DNA of 64,000 bases, from NCBI GenBank assembly GCA_902470365.1, contig CABRFZ010000009.1, forward strand, positions 4,021 to 68,020, written 5' to 3'. The notes under the pieces were generated by a model. It did no database searches. It was not told the origin of the DNA and saw only the letters and a list, made by a program, of their open reading frames with translations. The position numbers and the translations under genes are program-made. Shown here in pieces: positions 41,439 to 50,600 of this stretch (position 1 is its first letter; every line of letters starts with the position of its first letter). This stretch comes from an uncultured Collinsella sp. (GTDB taxonomy: Bacteria > Actinomycetota > Coriobacteriia > Coriobacteriales > Coriobacteriaceae).

Positions 41439-43892
41439 ATGGCCGAGCAACTTTCGCTGTTTTGTTCGCCGGATCCGGAGGAGACTCCGGCGGCGCCGGC
41501 ATCCGGTGCTGCCCTGGCCAAGCCCGAGCCTTCACCTGAGCCCATTGCCGCCTACACGAGCGTGGTTCTCGACATCCCCACCCGTGCGCTGTCCGAACCG
41601 TTTGCTTACGGGATTTCTGAGTCCCTTGCGAGCGAGGCCCAGGTCGGATCGACGGTTCTGGTCCACTTTGGCAACCGTGCCGCCGCAGGCTATATCGTCG
41701 ATATTGCGCCCGAACTGGGCGACCTGCAAGGTAACAACGCCCTTGACCCTTCGCGCATCAAGCCCATCGAGGCCATCCTCAGCAAACCGCTCTTTAGTGC
41801 CGAGGCCGCCCGCATCGCGCGTTGGATGAGCCGCGAATATGTCGCAACCCTTTCCGAGTGCCTGCGTTTGTTCTTGCCCCCGGGTGGAAGCCCGCGCGTG
41901 GTCAAGGGCGACGACGGCGTGTGGACGGTTGAACGTCCCGCCGTCAAGCCTATCCAAAACCGCTGGGTCATGCTCACGCCCGAGGGCTTTGACTATACGC
42001 CGCCCAAGACCGCGGTCCGCCAGCGCCAGCTCATCGAGGCACTGCGGTGCGGCCCGGTCACGACGCGCGACCTCAACCTGCTCTATAACAGTATGTCGGC
42101 GACCATCAAGGCGCTCGAAAAACGCGGCGTCGTGGTGGTGGAGGAGCGCCGTGCCTGGCGCGGTTGCAGCGAGCAGACCACGCTGTCCTCGGCAAGCGGC
42201 AAGGCGCCGGTCTCCCTTACCAACGGCCAGCAACAGGCACTCGCGCAGATTGAGCGCGCCCGTCTGGACGCTCATGGCGACGTGGTGCTGGTCGACGGCG
42301 TCACCGGCTCCGGCAAAACCGAGGTCTACCTCTCGGCGATTGAGCGCGTGCTGGCGACCGGCCGTTCGGCCTGCGTGCTCGTGCCCGAGATCTCGCTTAC
42401 GGCCCAGACCGTCGGCCGCTTCCGTTCGCGCTTTGGCGAGACGGTCGCCGTGTTCCATTCGCGCCTTTCGGCCGGCGAGCGTCTGGACCAGTGGGATATG
42501 GTCGCCAGCGGTGCGGCCCGCGTGGTAGTCGGCGCCCGCTCGGCGCTCTTTTGCCCGCTCAGCGACCTTGGTCTCATCATCATCGACGAGGAGCACGAGA
42601 CCAGCTACAAGCAGGGCTCTAGTCCGCGCTACCATGCGCGCGAGGTGGCGGCCGAGATGGCGCGCCGCTACCGCTGCCCGCTCGTGTTGGGCTCCGCCAC
42701 GCCTTCTGCCGAGGCCCTCGACCGCTGTCGCCGCGGTACGTACAACGGCGCCGCCTGGACGCGCGTCGAGATGCCCGAGCGCCCGGGACACGCTGTACTG
42801 CCTACGGTTCGAATCGCAGACCTGCGCTGTGAGTTTTCTCACGGCAGCCGCTCCATGTTCTCAAAACCGTTGATGGAAGGCTTGGAACGCGTGGTCGAGC
42901 GCCGCGAAAAGGCCGTGCTGTTGCACAACCGCCGTGGCTTTGCGCCGTTCTTGATGTGCCGCGAGTGCGGATGCGTCCCCACCTGCAATCACTGCTCCAC
43001 TGCGCTTACGTATCACGAGCGCACGCACACGCTGCAGTGTCACACATGCGGTTCGTCTTGGCGCGTGCAGCCGTATCCCGCGCCCACGAGCCGTTGCCCC
43101 AAATGTGGCAGTCGCTACCTAGCAAAAATGGGTCTGGGCACTCAGCAGATCGAGGACGCACTGCACCAGATGCTTCCTGAGGACGTCGCCATTATTCGCA
43201 TGGATGCCGATTCCACGCGCGGCAAGGATGCGCACAAAAAGCTGCTCGAGCAGTTCGATGCCGCCGATTGCGCGGTGCTGCTGGGCACCCAAATGATCGC
43301 AAAGGGCCTCGACTTTCCCGAGGTCACGCTCGTGGGCGTGGTCAATGCCGACTTCGCCCTCAAGCTGCCGGACTTCCGCGCAGGGGAGCGCGCCTACGAC
43401 CTGCTGGAACAGGTGGCGGGCCGTGCCGGTCGCGGCGATCGTCCCGGCGAGGTGATCATCCAGACCTACCTGCCCGATGACCCGGTCATTCGCGCCGTCG
43501 CTGAGCACGAACGTTCGATCTTTACCGACTACGACCTGGACCAGCGCCGCGACGCGCTGTACCCGCCGTTTGTTCGCTTGGTCAACATCTTGGTGTGGTC
43601 GGCGAACCGAGACGACGTGCAGGACTACATCGGGCGCATTGCAAAGCTTCTTAAGCGCCGCTGGCATGCCGCCGCGCCCGACTTTTTGCGGGCGGGCAGC
43701 GCGGTGCCGCAGGTGCTGGGCCCGGCTTCGTGTGTAATCGAGAGAGCTAAGGACCGTTACCGCTTCCATCTGCTTGTGAAGTCGCCCGTGGGGTACCATG
43801 TCTCTGATGATATCGACGCCTGCCTCAAAGAGGTGGGCTCCGTGCGCGGCGTGAGCGTGAGCGTTGACGTCGACGCCTATGATTTGATGTAA
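41439..43892 (+). CDS. priA: Primosomal protein N' (replication restart helicase)
   Basis: An 817-residue superfamily 2 helicase that restarts stalled forks. The N-terminal 3'-end-binding domain lies at ~35-180. The helicase core has Walker A GVTGSGKTEVY (about 290), DEEHETSYKQ and LGSATPSAEAL. A zinc-binding insert carries paired cysteines CRECGCVPTCNHC and CHTCG, CPKCGS. RAGERAYDLLEQVAGRAGRG closes the helicase part. ATG 41439 lies 10 bases after GGGAGG; ATG 41421 precedes that site. It starts a priA-def-fmt-rsmB block, a common bacterial grouping. Confidence 0.95.
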   Translation: MAEQLSLFCSPDPEETPAAPASGAALAKPEPSPEPIAAYTSVVLDIPTRALSEPFAYGISESLASEAQVGSTVLVHFGNRAAAGYIVDIAPELGDLQGNNALDPSRIKPIEAILSKPLFSAEAARIARWMSREYVATLSECLRLFLPPGGSPRVVKGDDGVWTVERPAVKPIQNRWVMLTPEGFDYTPPKTAVRQRQLIEALRCGPVTTRDLNLLYNSMSATIKALEKRGVVVVEERRAWRGCSEQTTLSSASGKAPVSLTNGQQQALAQIERARLDAHGDVVLVDGVTGSGKTEVYLSAIERVLATGRSACVLVPEISLTAQTVGRFRSRFGETVAVFHSRLSAGERLDQWDMVASGAARVVVGARSALFCPLSDLGLIIIDEEHETSYKQGSSPRYHAREVAAEMARRYRCPLVLGSATPSAEALDRCRRGTYNGAAWTRVEMPERPGHAVLPTVRIADLRCEFSHGSRSMFSKPLMEGLERVVERREKAVLLHNRRGFAPFLMCRECGCVPTCNHCSTALTYHERTHTLQCHTCGSSWRVQPYPAPTSRCPKCGSRYLAKMGLGTQQIEDALHQMLPEDVAIIRMDADSTRGKDAHKKLLEQFDAADCAVLLGTQMIAKGLDFPEVTLVGVVNADFALKLPDFRAGERAYDLLEQVAGRAGRGDRPGEVIIQTYLPDDPVIRAVAEHERSIFTDYDLDQRRDALYPPFVRLVNILVWSANRDDVQDYIGRIAKLLKRRWHAAAPDFLRAGSAVPQVLGPASCVIERAKDRYRFHLLVKSPVGYHVSDDIDACLKEVGSVRGVSVSVDVDAYDLM

Positions 43893-43910
43893 CAACCCGA
43901 AAGGATGGCC

Positions 43911-44447
43911 ATGGAAGCCAACGGAATCGTACTGTCGCCCGACCCTCGTCTGCGCCAGGAGTGTGCCGTCATCGAGGAGATCACTCCGGCGATCGAGGCA
44001 CTTGCCGAGAAGATGAAGAAAATGATGTTCGAGAACGGCGGTTGCGGCCTGGCTGCCCCGCAGATCGGCGAGCTCATTCAGCTTGTCACCATCGACTGCG
44101 ACTACAGTGACAAGAACGACTACGATCCGTACGTGCTCATCAATCCCGTGATTGTCGAGCAAAGCGACCATCTCGTTCCGTTTAGCGAGGGCTGCCTTTC
44201 CATTCCTGGCATTAGCTGCGAGATCGAGCGTCCCGACCATGTCGTCGTCGAGGCGTACGACTTGGACGCTAACCTGATTCGCTATGAGGCCACGGGCGAT
44301 CTGTTCTGCGTGTGCCTGCAGCACGAGATCGATCACCTGCACGGTAACACCATGTTCGAGCGACTGAAGCCGATGCAGAGGCTCAAGGCGGTCAAGGAGT
44401 ACCAGGACGCCCTGGCCCGCGGCGCTCGACCGGGCGAGACGGAGTAG
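43911..44447 (+). CDS. def: Peptide deformylase
   Basis: A 178-residue metalloenzyme removing the formyl group from nascent proteins. All three motifs are present: GCGLAAPQIG (about 44), EGCLSIPG (about 95) and QHEIDHLHG (about 138), whose Cys and two His bind Fe2+. ATG 43911 lies 7 bases after AAAGG; ATG 43905 overlaps that site. It stands 18 bases after priA and is followed by the long family 2 palindrome, then fmt, its natural partner. Confidence 0.95.
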   Translation: MEANGIVLSPDPRLRQECAVIEEITPAIEALAEKMKKMMFENGGCGLAAPQIGELIQLVTIDCDYSDKNDYDPYVLINPVIVEQSDHLVPFSEGCLSIPGISCEIERPDHVVVEAYDLDANLIRYEATGDLFCVCLQHEIDHLHGNTMFERLKPMQRLKAVKEYQDALARGARPGETE

Positions 44448-44454
44448 GTCGTCC

Positions 44455-44591
44455 GTCCCCTTCCGCCGCAGGGCTTAGGTTTTGCTCCATGCTCAAACAG
44501 TCCTGCTCGCACGAAGAGCACATTAAGTGCTCTTCGGCTCGTGCGGAACTGCGCGTGGAGCAATAACCTAAGCCCTGCGGCGGAAGGGGAC
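44455..44591. repeat. Nested palindromic element, family 2, copy 2 (after def)
   Basis: Near-perfect 35-base arms (44455-44489 and 44556-44591, one bulged base) enclose a 66-base core. The core reads ACAGTCCTGCTCGCACG, stem AAGAGCAC/GTGCTCTT around ATTAA, then CGGCTCGTGCGGAACT. Compared with copy 1 (38004-38124) the core flanks are identical and the stem differs by paired changes. It begins 8 bases after the def stop and could be transcribed from there. Confidence 0.92.
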
Positions 44592-44810
44592 TACGTTTTC
44601 GTGCTCCTCTTCGCCCGGGTGCCGTTGGGTCAGGGAGGGGCGTCTTCGCTGATAGGTGCTTTGTTGGGAGGGCTGCTTTTATTGCGGCTCTTTCTTTGGT
44701 TTTGGGTATATTTGTTCTTGTTGAATTGTTATTGCGGATGGGCTGGGTACTTGGCTTTCCGCTATTATTTGTAGCCGTCTCGGCTCGTTATTGAGAGGAG
44801 ACTAACTTTT
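44592..44810. other. Low-GC spacer before fmt
   Basis: No gene is supported here. The stretch is T-rich on the plus strand and holds a hydrophobic open frame that begins within the palindrome (44541) and is probably chance. TATTAT at 44763-44768 may be part of the fmt promoter. GAGAGGAGAC before 44811 is the fmt ribosome site. Confidence 0.5.
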
Positions 44811-45731
44811 ATGCGTATTGTGTTTATGGGTACGCCCGATTTTGCTGTGCCTTCTTTGACTTCGCTTGTTGAGGCTGGGAATGAGATTGCGCTTGTTATT
44901 ACTCGCCCTGATGCTGTTCGCGGGCGCGGCAAGAAGCTTGAGCCTTCTCCTGTTAAGGCCAAGGCGCTTGAGCTGGGGTTGCCGGTTATTGAGGCTAATC
45001 GTATGACGCCTGAGGTCGTTGAGGCACTTAAGGCTGCCCAAGCTGACATTTTCTGCGTGGCTGCCTATGGTTGCATTTTGCCGGATGACGTGCTGCATAT
45101 GGCGCCGCTTGGTATTGTGAATGTTCATGCGTCCTTGCTACCTCGTTGGCGTGGGGCTGCTCCTATTCAGCGTGCGATTCTCGCTGGTGATGAGATTGCT
45201 GGCGTTTCCATTATGCGCATTGGACATGGCGTGGATACTGGTGCTTATTGTGCTCAGGCTTCCACGTCGGTTGCCGGTAAGCATGCTGAGGCGCTGACCA
45301 TGGAGCTTGGTGAGCTTGGCGGCAAACTGCTTGCCGATACGCTTCCTTCTCTTGCCGATGGCACCGCCGTGTGGACTGAACAGGATGAGGCGCTCGTTAC
45401 CCATGCTGCCAAGATTTCCAAGCTGGAGATGCGTCTGGATCCGCAGATGGCTGCGCTTGATTGCGTGCGCCATGTGCTGGCCTCGTCCGATACCGCGCCT
45501 GCCCGATGCGTGATTGCCGGCAAGACCGTGCGCGTGCTCGATGCTGCACCGGCCGATGTCTCGCTTGGCGAGGGCGCTGTTGACGTTAAGAACAAGCGTG
45601 TTTACCTGGGTCTTTCCGATGGCTCGGTTGAGTTGCTCGAGGTTAAGCCCGATGGTAAGCGTGCTATGGCCGCTTCTGCTTGGGCTGCTGGCCTGCAGGG
45701 CGCCGATCTTATCTGGGGTGTTTTGTCATGA
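44811..45731 (+). CDS. fmt: Methionyl-tRNA formyltransferase
   Basis: A 306-residue enzyme formylating initiator Met-tRNA with 10-formyl-THF. Motifs are MGTPDFAVPSLTSLVEAG at the N-terminus, the catalytic ASLLPRWRGAAPIQRAI (about 110) and GVSIMRIGHGVDTG. The C-terminal OB-like tRNA-binding domain follows. Codon use is strikingly different from gltX, priA and def: most third positions are T rather than C. It overlaps rsmB by 4 bases. Confidence 0.95.
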   Translation: MRIVFMGTPDFAVPSLTSLVEAGNEIALVITRPDAVRGRGKKLEPSPVKAKALELGLPVIEANRMTPEVVEALKAAQADIFCVAAYGCILPDDVLHMAPLGIVNVHASLLPRWRGAAPIQRAILAGDEIAGVSIMRIGHGVDTGAYCAQASTSVAGKHAEALTMELGELGGKLLADTLPSLADGTAVWTEQDEALVTHAAKISKLEMRLDPQMAALDCVRHVLASSDTAPARCVIAGKTVRVLDAAPADVSLGEGAVDVKNKRVYLGLSDGSVELLEVKPDGKRAMAASAWAAGLQGADLIWGVLS

Positions 45732-47128
45732 GCAAGCTGTCTCCCGCGCGCAAACTTGCGCTCGATGTGCTGATGGAGGCCGATCGCCGCGGTATGTATG
45801 CGCGCGACGTGCTGTCCTCTCGCGCATCTGCCAAGGCTATTGACCAGCGCGATTCCGCTTTTGCCGCTCGTTTGGCACTGGGCGTTGCGGCTACCCAGGG
45901 TATTTTGGACGAGCTGCTCGATCAGTTTCTTGATAGGCCTAAAAAGGTTGCGCCGCGTGTTCGCATGGCGCTTCGTATCTCGGCCTTCGAGATGCTCTAT
46001 CTACATACGCCTGGCCGCGTCGCCGTAAGTCAGGGTGTTGAGCTGGTTCGCTGCGGCGCTAAGTCCGCCGCTGGCTTGGCCAATGCTGTACTGCATAAGG
46101 TTGCTGACAATGTTGATGACTTTGCTACTGCGTCCGATGTGGATGAGTCTGAGCGGCGCTTGGTTCGTCTGTCGCGCCTGATGGGCCTGCCGCGCTGGCT
46201 GTGCGCTCGTATTATGGCGTCGTTTGACACGCCAGAGGGTGCGCTTAACTTTGCCGGCAATCTGGCCCCCGCGCCGCTGGCCCTGCATGAGAACGCCTTT
46301 GCGACCAAGCTCGATCCGTATATCTCGCAGCTCGTCGCGCCTGTCTTTCCGGGCTGTCATGCCCCGGTTGATGCGCAGGTTACCGTTGCTTCGGGTGTGT
46401 TTGAGCGTGCTGCCGCGGTGGCATCTGATCTCAACGCGCAGCTTATCGCCACAGCTGCCACGCGCCCTGGAAGCTGCCTTGAGATTGGTGCCGGTCGTGG
46501 CACCAAGACCTATGTGATGATGTGCCAGGCCAAGCGTGCGGGCTATGAGCGTCAGCATACGGCGCTCGATCTGCATGATCGCAAGTGCGATCTGAATCTC
46601 GCTCGCCTGCATAAGGCCGGTATTCAGGGCGTTCGTACGGTTTCGGGTGATGCCTGCGAGCTTGATGAAGTCCTGACGTCTTTTGATGCCATGCTTGGCA
46701 AGCCGGTTAAGTTCGACACGGTCTTTATCGATGCGCCGTGCTCTGGCACCGGAACCATGCGTCGTCATCCCGAGATTCCGTGGCGCCTGACCGAAAAGGA
46801 TGTGACGGTTGAGCTGCCCAAACTGCAGCTGACGATGCTCAAGGAAGCTGCCGCGCGCGTGGCTGCCGGCGGCGAGCTCATCTACGCGACGTGCTCGGTC
46901 TTCGACGAGGAGAACACGCAGGTGGTGGATGCTTTCCTGAACTCTCCCGAGGGCGCCGGCTTTAGCGTGGCGCCGCTCTCCGAAGCACAGATTCTGCAAC
47001 TCCCCGAGTTCGATCAGGCCAAGAAGCTCGTATCTGTACGCCAGAACGATCGAGGCCTCTTCCAAAGCGTGCCGGTAAACGCCGATTCCTACGACGGTCA
47101 CTTCTGCGCCAGACTGGTCCACAAGTAA
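45728..47128 (+). CDS. rsmB: 16S rRNA m5C967 methyltransferase
   Basis: A 466-residue RsmB (Sun/Fmu). The N-terminal ~140 residues form the NusB-like RNA-binding domain (ARKLALDVLMEADRRGMYAR). The C-terminal SAM methyltransferase shows GSCLEIGAGRGTKTYVM (motif I), the catalytic cysteine segment DAPCSGTGTMRRHPE (motif IV) and ATCSVFDEENTQVV (motif VI). The first half has the same T-ending codon style as fmt, which fades towards the 3' end. ATG 45728 overlaps the fmt stop. A family 1 repeat follows 4 bases after the stop. Confidence 0.94.
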   Translation: MSKLSPARKLALDVLMEADRRGMYARDVLSSRASAKAIDQRDSAFAARLALGVAATQGILDELLDQFLDRPKKVAPRVRMALRISAFEMLYLHTPGRVAVSQGVELVRCGAKSAAGLANAVLHKVADNVDDFATASDVDESERRLVRLSRLMGLPRWLCARIMASFDTPEGALNFAGNLAPAPLALHENAFATKLDPYISQLVAPVFPGCHAPVDAQVTVASGVFERAAAVASDLNAQLIATAATRPGSCLEIGAGRGTKTYVMMCQAKRAGYERQHTALDLHDRKCDLNLARLHKAGIQGVRTVSGDACELDEVLTSFDAMLGKPVKFDTVFIDAPCSGTGTMRRHPEIPWRLTEKDVTVELPKLQLTMLKEAAARVAAGGELIYATCSVFDEENTQVVDAFLNSPEGAGFSVAPLSEAQILQLPEFDQAKKLVSVRQNDRGLFQSVPVNADSYDGHFCARLVHK

Positions 47129-47132
47129 CGAC

Positions 47133-47201
47133 TAAGTTGCGGTGAAATAGGGATTGAATAGCGGCTTCTACCCGCCAAACAGTCCTTATTTCACCGCAAC
47201 T
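47133..47201. repeat. Family 1 palindromic repeat, copy D
   Basis: Left arm TAAGTTGCGGTGAAATAGGG from 47133, right arm TATTTCACCGCAACT ending 47201, with a variable middle that itself holds GCGG/CCGC. It lies immediately after the rsmB stop, in the same gene-end position as other copies. Confidence 0.9.
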
Positions 47202-47244
47202 CACAAGGAAACCTGGGCAGCTTGATTAGCTACCCATAGAGCAA

Positions 47245-47281
47245 AGAAATAGCCCCGCGATCGGCGTTGATCGCGGGGCCG
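47245..47281 (-). terminator. Terminator of the zinc-ribbon gene
   Basis: GCCCCGCGATC (47252-47262) pairs perfectly with GATCGCGGGGC (47269-47279). On the minus strand the stem is followed by TATTTCTTTG. It lies 11 bases past the stop. Confidence 0.75.
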
Positions 47282-47289
47282 CGTTGTTC

Positions 47290-47526
47290 CTAGTGGCTGT
47301 GCGGGCAGTTGGCGCAGCAGCCGCTTGTGGCGCTGGTGCTGGAGCCGCCGCTTCGCTGATCGGTGTTGTAGAAACCGCTGCCCTCAAATTTAATGCCGCT
47401 GGCCGAGAACGTCTTGGCCGCCGGGGCACCGCAGCTGGGGCACACGACCTCGGGAGTCTCGGACATGGGATGCTCAACCTCAAATACGTTGCCGCAGCTC
47501 GAGCACTTGTAATCGTAGCGCGCCAT
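47290..47526 (-). CDS. FmdB-type zinc ribbon protein
   Basis: A 78-residue protein of the FmdB/CxxC regulatory family. The N-terminal zinc ribbon has YKCSSCGNVFEV and VVCPSCGAPA (two CxxC pairs). It then has Gly/Ser-rich sequence and a second metal-like cluster at the C-terminus, GCCANCPHSH. The family is widespread and its role (regulatory or metal-linked) is not firmly known. ATG 47526 has AAGGAAG upstream. It is single, with its own terminator. Confidence 0.85.
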   Translation of the reverse strand: MARYDYKCSSCGNVFEVEHPMSETPEVVCPSCGAPAAKTFSASGIKFEGSGFYNTDQRSGGSSTSATSGCCANCPHSH

Positions 47527-47614
47527 AATACTTCCTTTTCAGCACAAAGCGGGCAGATTACTCTGCCCGCAAAAATTCAAACGTCTGTAACTGTACCCTA
47601 TATCGGGGGTTTTA

Positions 47615-50600
47615 TCACGCTTCGCCCCAGAATCTATGAGTGTTGCGCAGGAGCTGTGCGGTTTTATTCTCGGCGGCTGCAATGTCCGCCTCGTCAGCCT
47701 GCCAGGTCCAGTTGCCCGTGGCCACGCCCGGAACGTTCATGCGCGCGTCGTCGCCAAGCCCCAGGATATCCTGTAGCGGCATCATCACCAGGGGAGCGTC
47801 GCTTGCCAGCGCGTCGCTCATCAGCTTGGCCGCCACCTCAACACCGCTCGGTTCATCGCCGCCCGCAAAGGTACGGGTGCACCAACCGGCCAGCGTCGAC
47901 GTATCGTGCGTCGAGGTGTACAGAATCTTGCCGGGCGTGGGATGCACACCGCAGCGAACGTCGTAGTCGCTAAACTCCAGCACGTCCATGCCGGGGAAGC
48001 CGCAGGTCGAAGCCATGGCGCGAACACCGGGCGTCAAATAGCCCAGGTCCTCGGCGATAAAGTTGAGCGGACCCAGCTCGTCGTAGGCGGTCTGGAACAG
48101 GTCCTTGCCCGGTCCTGCCAGCCAACGCCCATCAGCGCAAGCCTTGCCTGCGGGGATACTGAAGTAGCTGTGGAAGCCCAGGAAGTGATCCAGACGTACG
48201 CGATCATAGAGCGAAAACGCACGACGTAGGCGATCCATCCACCAGCTATAGCCGTTCTGCTTCATGTGGTCCCAGCGGAACGTCGGGTTGCCCCACACCT
48301 GGCCCTCGGGTGCAAAGTTGTCGGGCGGCGCGCCGGAAATCTCAATCGCCTTGCCGGTATCGGACAGCCAGAAGTTCTCGGGTTCGCTCCACGCGTCTGC
48401 CGAATCGTCGGACACGTACATAGGAATATCACCGATAACCTCGATGCCCTTCTTGTGCGCATAGTTCATGAGCTCGCACCAAGCCAGGTCAAAGCGGTAC
48501 TGCATGTACGCCTGAAGCTCGGCCTCGTTGTGGAAACGCTTGTCGTCGATCAGATGCTCGTTGTAGCGTGCGACATCGGCCGGCCAATCGTGGCGCGACT
48601 CGCCCTCAAAGTACTTCTTAACGGCCATGTAGACGCAGTACTTCTCGAGCCAATCGGCATTGCGATGTTTAAACGCGGTGTACAGCGGATCGGCATCCTC
48701 GCCGCCGCGGGCCTTCCAGGTCTCAAAGTCGGCTGCCAGCTCCTCGTGGCTCTCGGGTAGCAGGTCGATATTGCCTGCAAAGGCCGAAGGACCGGCGTAA
48801 GGGGAGCGGAAGAAATCCGTGGGGTTGACGGGGAGAACCTGCCAGTAGCGCATGCCCATGGCGGCCAGATGGTCGATAAAGCGACGCGTGGGCGCGCCGA
48901 TCGTACCGGGCTTGCCGTCGTCGGTCGGCACCGATGTGATATGGCACACAACACCCGCTCCGTGATCGAGCGGTTCCTGCAGGCGCTGCTCAGCGTGGTG
49001 ATAGATGATCGACGAACCCAGTGGGTACAGGTCGAGCGTGACCGTACCGTTGTGGATCTCGCACTCGTGACCGCTAATCACATCGCTCGCGCATTCGCCG
49101 AGCGCCGGAATCGTCACGCGGTGTGAATTGCGCAGGCTGCGGTTGATGATGACGGTCGCGGACTCGCCGTCTTTACCGGTACGGTTGTAGGCCAGCACCT
49201 CATCATTGAGCGCAAAGGCCTTAATTTCACCGTCGATCATAAACGGCAGCGCGCGACGCACAGCGGATGCGTTCTTGACGATCGCAAACGTATCGAAGTC
49301 GTGCAGGCTTTCCTTGGTCGGCATGGTACGGCGATTGCCCGGATCGGTGAGCCCCTCAAGGCCGTACTCGTCACCGTAATAGATTGAGGGAACGCCCGGG
49401 AACGTCATCTGCATGAGCGTCGCCAGCCAAAAGCGGCTCTTGGCCAGGCCCATGGAGTTCTCGTCCAGGCGCCATTTGCTGCGCTCGCTCTCGGGCAGCT
49501 GCGATTCGTCGGGGCCACCGCCGAGCACCGAGATAATGCGCGGGCGGTCGTGGCTCGACAGCAGATTGAGCGCGCAGGATAATGCCTCGCGCGGGTAGTT
49601 CTCGCGCAGGGTCTCGATATCCTCGGCAGCTTGGTAGGCGTTTTTGTAGCCCATCAAAAAGCCGATGACCATGTCGCGGAAGGGGTAATCCATAGCAGAG
49701 TCCAGCTCGGAGCCCTGCAGGTAGCGACGCAGATGGCCGTAGCTGATCTTGTTGGAGGCGTCTTCCCAGACCTCGCCGAGCAGCAGCGCGTCGGGCTTTT
49801 CGGCAAGTACGGCCTTTTTGATCTCGGTCAGGAAATCGTCCGAAAGCTCGTCGGCCACATCCAGGCGCCAGCCGTGAGCGCCGGCGCGCAGCCATTTACG
49901 AATGACGCCGTCCTTGCCCAGGAGCCGCTCGCGTACCAGTTCGGAGCTCTCATTGATGGCGGGCATATTGCCCACGCCCCACCAGCAGTCGTACGAGCCG
50001 TCCTCGTGGAAATAAAACGCATCGCGCCACGGCGAATCCTCGCTCTGCCATGCGCCCACGCCGGGGTAGTTGCCATAGCGGTTGAAGTAGATCGAATCGT
50101 CGCCCGTGTGGTTGAACACGCCGTCCAGAATGATGGAAATGCCCAGCTTCTCGGCCGCCTCGCACAGTTCAGTAAAGTCCTGCTCGGTGCCCAGAATCGG
50201 ATCGATCTTGGTGTAATCGGCGGTATCGTAGCGATGGTTGCTCGCGGCTTCAAAAATGGGGTTGAGGTAGATGGCCGTAAAGCCCAGCTCGGCGATGCGA
50301 GGCAGGTCTTCCTGGATACCCTTGAGCGATCCGCCGTAAAAGTCCCAGGTCTTGATGGAGCCGTCCTCGGCGCGCTCGTACACAGGCGGCTCGTTCCAGT
50401 CCTCGACCATGCGGCGCTGAATGCCCTTACGCGGTTTTTCGACCTCGGCCAGCGTACGCTCGCGCCAGTGCTCGTCGCGGGCATAGCGATCGGGGAAGAT
50501 CTGGTAGACCATACCGCGCTCGTACCACTCGGGACGAACCTCACGGTGTTTGTAGACGGTGACCTGGAATGACGGCACCTCGGCGTAGTCGTAGGTTACG

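Noticed and set aside
44541..44774. 77-residue hydrophobic frame before fmt
   Set aside because: It begins inside the palindromic element, lacks a ribosome site, and its leucine/phenylalanine richness follows from the T-rich DNA.
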